Assembly: GCA_036272915.1 (NCBI GenBank)
Contig: DATAXV010000103.1
Span: forward strand, 1-23,083
DNA from: DATAXV01 sp036272915
Lineage (GTDB): Bacteria; Chloroflexota; Dormibacteria; Dormibacterales; Dormibacteraceae
Direction: 5' to 3'
Length of the DNA: 23,083 nucleotides
Shown here: one piece after another, positions 7,426-14,332 of the stretch
Numbering within the stretch: position 1 is the first letter of the stretch
Layout: the number at the start of each line of letters is the position of its first letter
Program-made: the position numbers and the translations under genes
Notes under the pieces: model-generated
Told to the model about the DNA's origin: nothing
Database searches by the model: none
What the model saw: the letters and a program-made list of their open reading frames with translations, nothing else

Positions 7426-7773
7426 GTGTCCGTCACCCACGTCTTCGCCAGCATCCCCGTCGCCGACCTGGACGCGGCGGTGGCCTGGTACGAGCGCTTC
7501 CTGGGCCGCTCGCCGGATCTGATCCCGAACGACAGCGAGGCGGCGTGGCGGGTGACCGAGACGGGGTGGATCTACGTCGTCGCCGATCCGAGCCGCGTCG
7601 GTTCGTCGTACTGCACGCTGCTCGTCGACGACATCGATGCGTTCGTGAGCGGCTGTCTCGAGCGCGGCGTCGCCAGCGACCCGGTCGAGACCATGGCGGA
7701 CGTGGGGGTGCGTCGCACGACGATCACCGACCCCGACGGGAATCGGATCCAGGTCGGCCAGCCGCCGTCCTGA
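7426..7773 (+). CDS. VOC (glyoxalase/bleomycin-resistance) fold protein
   Basis: A 115-aa single-domain vicinal-oxygen-chelate protein with two beta-alpha-beta-beta-beta modules. The first starts at VTHVFASIPVADLDAAVAWY (residue 3 on) and the second at YCTLLVDDIDAFV. The family's closing motif TDPDGNRIQV (101-110) is clear. A possible metal ligand is H5; the partner acidic residue near the end is replaced by Q109 in RIQV, so metal catalysis is doubtful and a binding or resistance role is equally possible. I chose GTG 7426 because the family's first strand begins immediately after it and a TATCCT box lies seven bases upstream. It is divergent from the deaminase. Confidence 0.82.
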   Translation: MSVTHVFASIPVADLDAAVAWYERFLGRSPDLIPNDSEAAWRVTETGWIYVVADPSRVGSSYCTLLVDDIDAFVSGCLERGVASDPVETMADVGVRRTTITDPDGNRIQVGQPPS

Positions 7774-7806
7774 GCCCGGCCGCCGATGCGGCGGGCCGAT
7801 CTCAGG
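7769..7806 (+). terminator. Terminator-like hairpin after the VOC gene
   Basis: Nested inverted repeats span the stop codon. The outer arms are CCTGAG (7769-7774) and CTCAGG (7801-7806). The inner arms are GCCCG (7774-7778) with CGGGC (7792-7796), and CCGC (7780-7783) with GCGG (7788-7791) around a CGAT loop. There is no U-tract, so it is a stable structure at the right place rather than a proven intrinsic terminator. Confidence 0.45.
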
Positions 7807-7820
7807 AGCGAAGCACCTGA

Positions 7821-8202
7821 ATGTCGATGCCGACGGCACAGCCGGGGTGGGTCCTGATCGCTGTGCCTTCGGCCTGAATCGCTCCGAGCTGCACACGCGC
7901 CTGGGCCTGGCCGAGGGCGTGACATTCCCCCGCGTGCTCGGCATCGAGGCCACGGGCGTCGTCGCCGAGTGCCCGGGCGGGGAGTCCGAGGCCGGCCGGC
8001 AGGTGGCCGCGCTGATGAGAGGCACGGGACGGATCCTCGACGGAGGGTATGCGGAGTTCACCTGCGTCCCGGTCGCGTCGGTGGTGGCGTTCCGGAGCGA
8101 TCTCGACTGGGCGGTGCTCGGTGCCGACGCTGCCCGACATGCTGCGGGCGACCCGGGGTCCATGGCGTGGTCTGCTTCACCGGGATCCTCTCCGATCAAT
8201 GG
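7821..8202 (+). pseudogene. Remnant of a zinc-type alcohol dehydrogenase/quinone oxidoreductase (MDR family)
   Basis: Fragments of one medium-chain dehydrogenase occur in order but in several frames. They are PGWVLIAV near the ATG at 7821; FGLNRSELHTRLGLAEGVTFPRVLGIEATGVV and GGYAEFTCVPV (about 7867-8085, the GroES-like catalytic domain); LPDMLRAT (near 8130); and GVVCFTGILSDQW (to 8202), which belongs near the end of the Rossmann domain. The glycine-rich NAD(P)-binding segment that should lie between the last two pieces is absent, so roughly half the gene is gone. It ends just before the ribosome site of the intact O-methyltransferase. Confidence 0.75.
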
Positions 8203-8273
8203 CCGGGCCACCCGCCCGTGATACTTGCGATCGGGTCGAGCCGGCCATCCCCCCCGACATGAAGGAGCTTCCC

Positions 8274-8969
8274 ATGAGTGTTCTGCAGGATCCCCGCCTC
8301 GAACGCATCCTCGCCTCGCTGCAGGAGGAGAGTGACGCGCAGTGGGCCGGTCTCACCGGTGACGCCTCGGACGGGGACCGTCGACCCGACGAGTCGGAGG
8401 AGGAGCACGCCGCCCGGGTCAAGGCCTTCCTCAGCGACAAGATGGTGGCCCTCGACGACGACAAGGCGCAGCTCTGCTACCTGCTCTGCCGGGCGCTCGA
8501 CGCGCGCCGGGTGGTCGAGATCGGCACCTCGCACGGCGTGTCGACCCTCTATCTCGCCGCCGCCGTCCGGGACAACGTCAGGGCCGGAGGAGGCGAGGGC
8601 GGTGTGATCGGCACCGAGTACGAGCCGGAGAAGGCGAGGGCGGCGCGTGCCAACTGGGAGCGAGCCGGGCTGAGCGACTTCATCGAGCTTCGCGAGGGCG
8701 ACCTCCGGCAGACGCTGAGGACGCTGGAAGGGCCGGTCGACTTCATGCTCATGGACATCTGGACCCCGATGGCACGACCGGCCGTCGAGCTGGTCGGCCC
8801 GCACCTTCGCCAGGGCGCGATCGTCGCCTGCGACAACACGATCAGCGCCGCTGCCGGCTATGCCGACTACTTCGCCTTCATGCAGGACCCGGCGAACGGC
8901 TTCCGATCGTTGACCCTCCCCTACGCCGGCGGCCTCCAGCTCTCCGTGCGTTTCACCGATCGACCCTGA
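8274..8969 (+). CDS. SAM-dependent O-methyltransferase (class I)
   Basis: A 231-aa methyltransferase with the fold of bacterial O-methyltransferases. Motif I is VEIGTSHGVST (81-91), an acidic SAM-binding loop lies around GTEYEPEK (113-120), and the conserved aspartates are D161 in LMDIW and D187/N188 in VACDNTI. The family's usual FIDADK is changed to FMLMDIW here, so the metal site differs from the paralogue at 4265-4978. ATG 8274 follows GAAGGAG (8261-8267) with six bases between, a strong ribosome site. The gene lies directly after the dead MDR dehydrogenase and tail to tail with lysR, with 18 bases between stops. Similar proteins are annotated as tellurite- or phenolic-type methyltransferases, but nothing here identifies the acceptor. 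Confidence 0.87.
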   Translation: MSVLQDPRLERILASLQEESDAQWAGLTGDASDGDRRPDESEEEHAARVKAFLSDKMVALDDDKAQLCYLLCRALDARRVVEIGTSHGVSTLYLAAAVRDNVRAGGGEGGVIGTEYEPEKARAARANWERAGLSDFIELREGDLRQTLRTLEGPVDFMLMDIWTPMARPAVELVGPHLRQGAIVACDNTISAAAGYADYFAFMQDPANGFRSLTLPYAGGLQLSVRFTDRP

Positions 8970-8987
8970 CCCAGGTGACGGCGCCCC

Positions 8988-9860
8988 TCAATCGCCCAGC
9001 AGCCTGATCAGGGCATCTGCCGCCGGGCTGGGCGCTGAGCCGGCGGGAAGCGCGATCGACACCTGCCAGGCGTCGGCCACGCCCGCCTCGATCGGCACGG
9101 TCGCGTGGCAGCCCGGCTTGGCGGCGATCCGCTGCGGCACCAGCGCGATGCCGAGACCGTGGCCGACGAGCGCGAGCAGGGTGTGCACGTCGTTGACCTC
9201 GATCGTGACCGGATCCGGCACGCCGGCCGCGGCGCGGGCGCGGTCGGAGATCCCGCGCGCTCCCCAGTCCGGTGAGAAGTCGATGAACGCCTCGCCGGAC
9301 ACCCTCTGCAGGGGCACCGGGCCGCCGTCGGCGAGCCAGTGCTGGGGATGGCAGACCAGGACCATCGCCTCGCGGGTGAGCGGCCGTAGCTCGACCCCGT
9401 CGACGGGCTCGCCCCCGGTGGCCACGAAGGCGAGGTCCCGCCGGTGCGAGGCGACCTGTTCCAGCATCGGGCTGGAGCCGCTCTGCTGGACGAAGATCTC
9501 CACCCCCGGATGCGCCGTCCGGAATCGGGCGAGCAGCGCCGGCACGTCGACGACCCCGAGGCACTGCTCGAGGCCCACCGAGAGCCGGCCGCGCAGCACG
9601 CCCTGCACGGCGGCGACGGCGTCCCGTGCGGAGGCGGCGGCGGCCAGGGTGCATCTCGCCTCGGCGAGCAGGGCCCGCCCAGCCGCGGTCAGCTCCACGT
9701 TGCGGGTGTTGCGGACGAACAGGAGCGCGTCGAGCTCGCGCTCGAGGGCCCGGATCGACGCCGAGAGACCGGACTGGGTGATCAGCTTCTCCTCCGCCGC
9801 CTTGGTGAAGTGCCGCGCCTCGGCGACGGCGACGAAGTGCTCGAGCTGGCGGAGTTCCAC
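8988..9860 (-). CDS. LysR-family transcriptional regulator
   Basis: A 290-aa LysR-type regulator, which binds DNA as a tetramer and changes conformation with a small-molecule inducer. The winged helix-turn-helix occupies roughly residues 1-60 (ELRQLEHFVAVAEARHFTKAAEE, then LSASIRALERELDALLFVR). The effector-binding domain runs from about 88 to the end. The start is the GTG at 9860, because the family sequence begins exactly there. Upstream on the minus strand TAGACT lies eight bases before it and no ribosome site exists, so the message is probably leaderless. It is divergent from the aldo/keto reductase operon with an 79-bp gap containing a perfect inverted repeat, the usual arrangement for a LysR protein controlling its neighbour. 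Confidence 0.9.
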   Translation of the reverse strand: MELRQLEHFVAVAEARHFTKAAEEKLITQSGLSASIRALERELDALLFVRNTRNVELTAAGRALLAEARCTLAAAASARDAVAAVQGVLRGRLSVGLEQCLGVVDVPALLARFRTAHPGVEIFVQQSGSSPMLEQVASHRRDLAFVATGGEPVDGVELRPLTREAMVLVCHPQHWLADGGPVPLQRVSGEAFIDFSPDWGARGISDRARAAAGVPDPVTIEVNDVHTLLALVGHGLGIALVPQRIAAKPGCHATVPIEAGVADAWQVSIALPAGSAPSPAADALIRLLGD

Positions 9861-9868
9861 GATTGAGA

Positions 9869-9889
9869 AGTCTAGGTTCTCGAACCTAG
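9869..9889 (-). promoter_or_regulatory. LysR promoter -10 and overlapping palindrome
   Basis: CTAGGTTC (9872-9879) and its exact complement GAACCTAG (9882-9889) flank a two-base centre. The repeat overlaps the TAGACT -10 box of lysR (9874-9869 on the minus strand), so binding here would repress lysR. It is about 40 bp upstream of the -10 of the aldo/keto reductase gene, a position from which a LysR protein could activate it (inference). Confidence 0.55.
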
Positions 9890-9901
9890 CGAATTCTTCT
9901 G

Positions 9902-9932
9902 TTGGACATCTGATCCCCGGCCCGACTAGGGT
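9902..9932 (+). promoter_or_regulatory. Promoter of the aldo/keto reductase operon (leaderless type)
   Basis: TTGGAC (9902-9907) is followed after 19 bases by TAGGGT (9927-9932) and, seven bases later, by the ATG at 9940. No ribosome site precedes the ATG. The long spacer suggests dependence on an activator, which would fit the divergent LysR protein. Confidence 0.5.
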
Positions 9933-9939
9933 GGCCCTT

Positions 9940-10902
9940 ATGCAGTTCACCCATCTGGGCCGCACCGGCCTGACCGTCAGCCGGCTCTGCCTGGGCACGA
10001 TGAACTTCGGTGCCCTGACCGCCGAGCCGGACGCCGGCGCGATCATGGACGCCGCTCACGAGGCGGGCATCAACTTCTTCGACACGGCCAACGTCTACGG
10101 TGGTGCCGAGAAGAAGGGCTGGACCGAGGAGATCGTGGGACGCTGGTTCGCCCAGGGTGGCGGCCGGCGCGAGCGGACGGTCCTGGCGACCAAGGTCTTC
10201 GGCGACATGGGCAGCTGGCCGAACCAGTCCCGGCTGTCCGCCTACAACATCCGCCATGCACTCGACGCCAGCCTGCGGCGGCTGCAGACGGACCACATCG
10301 ACCTCTACCAGTTCCACCACGTCGACCGCGACACGCCGTGGGATGAGATCTGGGAGGCGATCGAGGTCGCCGTGTCGGCCGGCAAGATCCTCTACGCCGG
10401 GAGCAGCAACTTCGCCGGATGGCACATCGCGCTGGCGCAGGGCGTGGCCGCGCGGCGCCACTACCTGGGTCTGGTCAGCGAACAGTCCATCTACCACCTC
10501 CTCAACCGAGCGGTCGAGCTCGAGGTGCTGCCGGCGGCGCGTCACTTCGGGCTCGGCGTGATCCCGTGGTCGCCGCTGGCGGGAGGCCTGCTGGGGGGCG
10601 TGCTCAGCGGCCAGCGGGACGGTAGGCGGCGGTACGACGAGGCCCGGGTCGAGCAGCACCGGGGGCAACTCGAGCGGTTCGAGGCGCTGGCCGAGGAGCT
10701 GGGGCACCAGCCCGGGGACGTCGCCCTGGCCTGGCTGCTGGCGCAGCCCGCGGTGACCGCGCCGATCATCGGACCCCGGACGATGGAGCAGCTGGAGGCA
10801 GGACAGCGCGCGCTCGACGTCGAGCTGGACCAGGCGACCCTGGACCGGCTCGACGACATCTTCCCCGGGCACAAGACGGCGCCCGAGGACTACGCCTGGT
10901 AG
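9940..10902 (+). CDS. Aldo/keto reductase
   Basis: A 320-aa NADP-dependent TIM-barrel oxidoreductase that would reduce an aldehyde or ketone, or oxidise a sugar. The catalytic tetrad is visible: D48 and Y53 in FFDTANVYGG, K85 in LATKVFG and H126 in YQFHHVD. The C-terminal cofactor-binding segment includes IIGPRTMEQLEAG. Frame-compatible upstream starts are rejected because they run through lysR; homology begins at the ATG 9940, which sits seven bases after a TAGGGT -10 box. It is first in a plus-strand set of two aldo/keto reductases and an epimerase/dehydratase, spaced 14 and 26 bases. It resembles the YajO/Tas/GPR-like subgroup with an extended loop after WPNQSRLSAYNIR. Confidence 0.9.
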   Translation: MQFTHLGRTGLTVSRLCLGTMNFGALTAEPDAGAIMDAAHEAGINFFDTANVYGGAEKKGWTEEIVGRWFAQGGGRRERTVLATKVFGDMGSWPNQSRLSAYNIRHALDASLRRLQTDHIDLYQFHHVDRDTPWDEIWEAIEVAVSAGKILYAGSSNFAGWHIALAQGVAARRHYLGLVSEQSIYHLLNRAVELEVLPAARHFGLGVIPWSPLAGGLLGGVLSGQRDGRRRYDEARVEQHRGQLERFEALAEELGHQPGDVALAWLLAQPAVTAPIIGPRTMEQLEAGQRALDVELDQATLDRLDDIFPGHKTAPEDYAW

Positions 10903-10916
10903 GGGGAGGCCGACCG

Positions 10917-11822
10917 ATGCTCGAGACCAGGCCTCTAGGCCGTACCGGACTGAACGTGACCCGACTCGGCTTCGGCGCCATGGAGATCCGCGGCGAGCGG
11001 ATCTGGGGCGGCCGCCAGGTCACCGACGATGAGGCCGGCGAAATCCTCTCCGCCGTCCTCGACGCCGGCGTCACCCTCATCGACACCGCCAACGACTACG
11101 GCAAGAGCGAGCGGTACATCGGCGAGTTCCTGGCCGATCGCCGCGGCGACTACGTGCTAGCCACCAAGTGCGGCTGCTCGATGGTGCCCGCCGGCGACCA
11201 CGACGAGACGCCGCATGAGTGGCACCGCGATCACCTGCTGGGCAACATCGACGACAGTCTCGCCAAGCTCCGCACCGACCACGTCGACCTGCTCCAGCTG
11301 CACAACCCGTCGGCCCAGCTGGCCGACGAGCACAAGGTGGTCGACACCCTGAATGAGATCCGCTCGGCGGGCAAGACCCGGTTCATCGGCATCTCGTCGA
11401 CCTCCCCGCACCTCGGCACCTACATCGACTGGGGTGTGTTCGACGCCTTCCAGATCCCCTACTCGGCGCTGGAGCGCCGGCACGAGAACCTCATCATCCG
11501 GGCCCACGAGGCCGGCGCCGGCACCATCATCCGTGGCGGTGTGGCGCGGGGCGAGCCAGGTCGGGGGCTCGGTTCGGCTGACCGGTGGGCGATCTGGGAG
11601 CGCGCGGGGCTCGACGAGCTCCTCGCCGACGGCGAGAGCCGCACGCAGTGGCAGCTGCGGTTCACGCTGAGCCACCCCGGCATCGACACGGTGATCGCGG
11701 GAACGGTGAATCCCGCCCACCTCGCCGAGAACGTCCGCGCCTCGGAAGCCGGACCCCTTCCGGCCGACGTCTACGAGGAGGCCAAGCGCCGCCTCGACCG
11801 GGCCGGGGAACGGCCCGAGTAA
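10917..11822 (+). CDS. Aldo/keto reductase (second copy, divergent)
   Basis: A 301-aa aldo/keto reductase. The tetrad residues are D56 and Y61 in LIDTANDYG, K84 in LATKCGC and H129 in LLQLHNPS. The cofactor-binding end is VIAGTVNPAHLAENV. It is much less similar to its neighbour than a tandem duplicate would be, so the two probably act on different substrates or steps. ATG 10917 follows GGGGGAG with seven bases between and lies 14 bases after the stop of the first reductase, so cotranscription is very likely. It is somewhat short for the family (usually 310-340), because the loop after the GARG-rich segment near residue 215 is trimmed. Confidence 0.88.
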   Translation: MLETRPLGRTGLNVTRLGFGAMEIRGERIWGGRQVTDDEAGEILSAVLDAGVTLIDTANDYGKSERYIGEFLADRRGDYVLATKCGCSMVPAGDHDETPHEWHRDHLLGNIDDSLAKLRTDHVDLLQLHNPSAQLADEHKVVDTLNEIRSAGKTRFIGISSTSPHLGTYIDWGVFDAFQIPYSALERRHENLIIRAHEAGAGTIIRGGVARGEPGRGLGSADRWAIWERAGLDELLADGESRTQWQLRFTLSHPGIDTVIAGTVNPAHLAENVRASEAGPLPADVYEEAKRRLDRAGERPE

Positions 11823-11848
11823 CGTCCGAGATCTTTGGGGGCCCGAGC

Positions 11849-12724
11849 ATGCGTGTCCTCCTGACCGGCGCCGGCGGCAACATCGGCACCGGCGTCACCG
11901 CCCTGCTGCGCGCGGCCGGCCACGAGGTGGTGCTCAGCGACATCGACCCGCTCCCGGACCTCGAGCAGTTCGCGGGCTGCGAGTTCCACCAGGTCGACAT
12001 CCAGGCCGGGTTCGGTCTGGAGCGGGCGATCGAGGGCTGTGACCTACTGCTCCACACCCCGGCTTGGCACGGCATCCACAGCCGGGCCAAGACCGAGGTG
12101 GACTTCTGGCGGCTGAACGTCGACGGGGCGTTCTGGGCGATGCAGGCCGCTCGCGCCGCCGGGATCACGCGACTCGTGTTCCTCTCCTCGATGTCGTGGT
12201 TCTTCCACTACGAGAAGTACGGGTTCACGAAGCGGATCGGCGAGGAGATCTGCGAGTACCACCGGCAGAACAACGGGATGAGGTACGTCATCGTCCGCCC
12301 CCATGACTTCACGCCCTGGGGCACGAACTGGTTGAACCGGTACGGCGCGCGCCTCCTCTACGGCGGTGTGGATCGCGACGACGTGCTCGACTGCGTACGG
12401 CTCGCCGTCGACGCGCTCACCGCCCCTCCGCCCGCCGCCGGCCCCGAGGGTCACCTGGTGCACGCGGTCCGGGCGAACGCGTTCGCGGAAGAGGACCTCG
12501 CCGGCTGGGAGGAGGACCCGGCAGCGGCCTGCGAGCGGACCTTCCCCGGCTCGCGGGAGCTGGTCGACCGCTATTCGATCGAGATCGCGCGGCGGCCCAG
12601 CGTCGTTGAATCCGTCGGCGCGGAGGCGATCGGCTACCGTCCCGGCCGGCACTTCGGCACCTTCCTCGCCGAGCTCGCCCAGCTCAATCCCGACGAGATC
12701 GCCGAGAAGCGGTGCCCGTACTGA
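11849..12724 (+). CDS. NAD-dependent epimerase/dehydratase (extended SDR)
   Basis: A 291-aa extended short-chain dehydrogenase. The NAD-binding motif is TGAGGNIG (6-13), with an acidic residue at the end of strand 2 (D31 in LSDID) favouring NAD. The active site has serines in FLSSMS (111-116) and Y124-K128 in YGFTK. The substrate half from about residue 150 is family-specific, and the last 40 residues (ending in EIAEKRCPY) are unusual. The start is ATG 11849 with TTGGGGG upstream; it lies 26 bases after the second aldo/keto reductase. With two aldo/keto reductases and a LysR regulator it suggests a sugar or cyclitol oxidation pathway (inference). Confidence 0.88.
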   Translation: MRVLLTGAGGNIGTGVTALLRAAGHEVVLSDIDPLPDLEQFAGCEFHQVDIQAGFGLERAIEGCDLLLHTPAWHGIHSRAKTEVDFWRLNVDGAFWAMQAARAAGITRLVFLSSMSWFFHYEKYGFTKRIGEEICEYHRQNNGMRYVIVRPHDFTPWGTNWLNRYGARLLYGGVDRDDVLDCVRLAVDALTAPPPAAGPEGHLVHAVRANAFAEEDLAGWEEDPAAACERTFPGSRELVDRYSIEIARRPSVVESVGAEAIGYRPGRHFGTFLAELAQLNPDEIAEKRCPY

Positions 12725-12761
12725 GCGGAACGCGACTCCCCCGCGCCTGACCTCATGAAGC

Positions 12762-12780
12762 GGCCGGTCGGGCGCCGGCC
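12762..12780 (+). terminator. Possible terminator hairpin
   Basis: GGCCGG (12762-12767) and CCGGCC (12775-12780) form a six-bp GC stem with a seven-base loop, 38 bases after the epimerase stop. There is no U-tract, so support is weak. Confidence 0.25.
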
Positions 12781-12867
12781 AGCGTTCGGTGGAGAGCGCG
12801 CCAGGAGATCAGGGGGCGAGACCCCAACTGCCCCGAACGTCGAGGAGCGACACCGGGGACGGCCGAC

Positions 12868-12901
12868 AGACCGATCGGTCTATGGTCAGATCGACCGGTC
12901 G
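12868..12901. promoter_or_regulatory. Two palindromes, TetR-operator-like, without a neighbouring promoter-proximal gene
   Basis: AGACCGATCGGTCT (12868-12881) is a perfect 14-bp palindrome. A second one, CGACCGGTCG (12892-12901), has its centre 22 bp further on. Palindromes built from GACCG and CGGTC are typical of operators bound by TetR-family repressors (established for the family in general, assignment here inferred). The remaining bases of the 235-bp gap 12725-12959 show no convincing gene. Both neighbours end into this gap, so the site controls nothing that is still present. Confidence 0.5.
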
Positions 12902-12959
12902 CATCAGCGGTCCATCGGTCACCCGTCCGGCCCATGACCGGACTTGTCCCTGCCTGCCC

Positions 12960-14165
12960 TCATTCGGTGAGCTCGACGCGACAGCCGGACGCGTAGTCCC
13001 CGGCCAGGGCCTCCACGTTCGCCCCCGCGGCATCGCCGTCATGGACCAGGATCCGCGTCCGATACGAGAAGGGCCCGTCCATGGCATCCGGTGGCGGATA
13101 GTGCGCCTGGGTGATCTGCTGCGCCGTCGCGTACTTTCCCACCACATTCGGGAAGCCATGGTTGCTGGGATGATCGAACAGCGCGATTCCGTTCCACGGC
13201 CCCGTACCCGGCTCGCTCGGGGGCCGGCGCCGGCCGGGGGCGTCGACATGCTCCTCCGGCGGTCCCGGCGGAGGGCCGGCTGGAGGACCCGCGGTCGGGC
13301 CGGACGCATCGACCCACCTGGAGTGGTAGATGCGCGCCTGGTCGTTCCGGTCGACCTCCGGAGCGGCGGTGGTTCGCCCGGCGTCGCCGAAGGACCCGGG
13401 CATGCGGATCATGACGATGAAGGGCCGGGTGCCTCGATCCGTCACGGTCGAGATCCGCGCCTCGATATCGATGAATCTCTCCACCTCGCTGGCCCACCAC
13501 CAGCGAACCGTCCTCTCCTCCTGGGCGAACGGTTCGCCGTCCGTGTCCACGTACGTCAGATCGTGGACCAGCTCGCCGAAGACGGGGCCGCCCCGCAGAT
13601 GGCGGAACCCACGGTGAAGCATCCGGCCCCCAGGTCCATAGGGCGGCTCGTCCCAGTCGGACCAGATGTTGACCGAGCCCGCTTCGCTGTGACCGCCGTA
13701 GCTGAGTGAGAGCCCCGTGTGGTGGGGGTGGTCCGCCGATCCCTGACCGCGCACGAGAGAGGCCCCGGACGGGCCGAGGACCGGCCAGAAGTAGGGTCGA
13801 CGCGTGCCGTCCACGATGTAGGTGGCGAAGCGATCGCGCCCGACGCTCAGCTCGACCCGATCCAGCTTGGAGGTCGCCGTCGCCTGGAAGCGCGCCTCCA
13901 CCTCCGGCTCGGGACTTGGATCGATCGAGAAGACCCGGGCCTCACCAGCCTTCAACGGCTCCCTCACGACGAAGGACAGCATCTCCCCCACCTGGTCGTA
14001 CTGGCCGCTGACGGAGATCCCGGTCACATCGTCGCGCAGCAGGATCTGCCGACCGTCCGCGTGAGAGCCGCCGGATCCCAGTTCCAGGCGGCGAGCCGGC
14101 ACGCTCGCATTCACCAGTGTCGAAGCCCGATCCCGATCACCGCTGTGGACCTTGATGCGCAGCAT
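12960..14165 (-). CDS. DUF6807 (PmoA-like) family protein
   Basis: A 401-aa protein of the DUF6807 family, often labelled methane oxygenase PmoA by old annotation although it is unrelated to particulate methane monooxygenase. The family hallmark is RPYFWPVLGPSG followed by RGQGSADHPHHTGLSLSYGG, in which the Asp-His-Pro-His-His cluster is likely a metal or substrate site. Its biochemical role is unproven, but members accompany Gfo/Idh/MocA oxidoreductases in carbohydrate loci. There is no signal peptide. I start at ATG 14165, one base after the stop of a truncated oxidoreductase; the ATG at 14255 would run through that stub. A Pro/Gly-rich stretch (TAGPPAGPPPGPPEEHVDAPG) near the C-terminal third looks like a low-complexity insertion not expected in the family. 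Confidence 0.8.
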   Translation of the reverse strand: MLRIKVHSGDRDRASTLVNASVPARRLELGSGGSHADGRQILLRDDVTGISVSGQYDQVGEMLSFVVREPLKAGEARVFSIDPSPEPEVEARFQATATSKLDRVELSVGRDRFATYIVDGTRRPYFWPVLGPSGASLVRGQGSADHPHHTGLSLSYGGHSEAGSVNIWSDWDEPPYGPGGRMLHRGFRHLRGGPVFGELVHDLTYVDTDGEPFAQEERTVRWWWASEVERFIDIEARISTVTDRGTRPFIVMIRMPGSFGDAGRTTAAPEVDRNDQARIYHSRWVDASGPTAGPPAGPPPGPPEEHVDAPGRRRPPSEPGTGPWNGIALFDHPSNHGFPNVVGKYATAQQITQAHYPPPDAMDGPFSYRTRILVHDGDAAGANVEALAGDYASGCRVELTE

Positions 14166-14166
14166 C

Positions 14167-14277
14167 TCAGTCCGCCCGCGACTTGAGGATGCCCACTCGC
14201 GCATCCCGCAGGGCCAACGGGGCATCCGCGTGCCGCCTCGCGATGCGGCCGGCACCGGCGAAACCGATACGACTCAT
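14167..14277 (-). pseudogene. Stub of a Gfo/Idh/MocA-family oxidoreductase
   Basis: A 36-codon frame starts at ATG 14277 with GGAGGT five bases upstream, a full-strength ribosome site. It begins MSRIGFAGAGRIARRH, the first strand and NAD(P)-binding loop (GxGxxA then H) that open Gfo/Idh/MocA dehydrogenases. After about 30 residues it ends ILKSRAD and stops one base before the DUF6807 start. A full protein is about 330-400 aa, so some 1 kb is missing. The intact start, the intact spacing to the next gene and the absence of internal stops suggest one clean, possibly in-frame, deletion. The stub can still serve to couple translation of the DUF6807 gene. Confidence 0.65.
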
Positions 14278-14332
14278 TCGAGACCTCCCATCCACCTGCT
14301 GCGCCGAACTCGGCACGGACCAGGACTTCTTG

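Noticed and set aside
9118..9939. Upstream extension of the aldo/keto reductase frame
   Set aside because: It lies antisense to lysR; family homology and the -10 box both fix the start at 9940.
12755..12937. 60-codon frames on both strands of the 12725-12959 gap
   Set aside because: Neither has a ribosome site or recognisable sequence, and both run through the operator-like palindromes.
13461..13472. TCGATATCGA palindrome resembling the 5001-5036 operator
   Set aside because: It lies inside the DUF6807 coding sequence, differs in its core from CGATATATCG and is single, so chance is the simplest explanation.
12960..14165. Calling the DUF6807 protein a methane monooxygenase subunit
   Set aside because: The PmoA label in databases is historical; the protein is soluble, lacks the membrane helices of PmoA and has no pmoB or pmoC neighbours.
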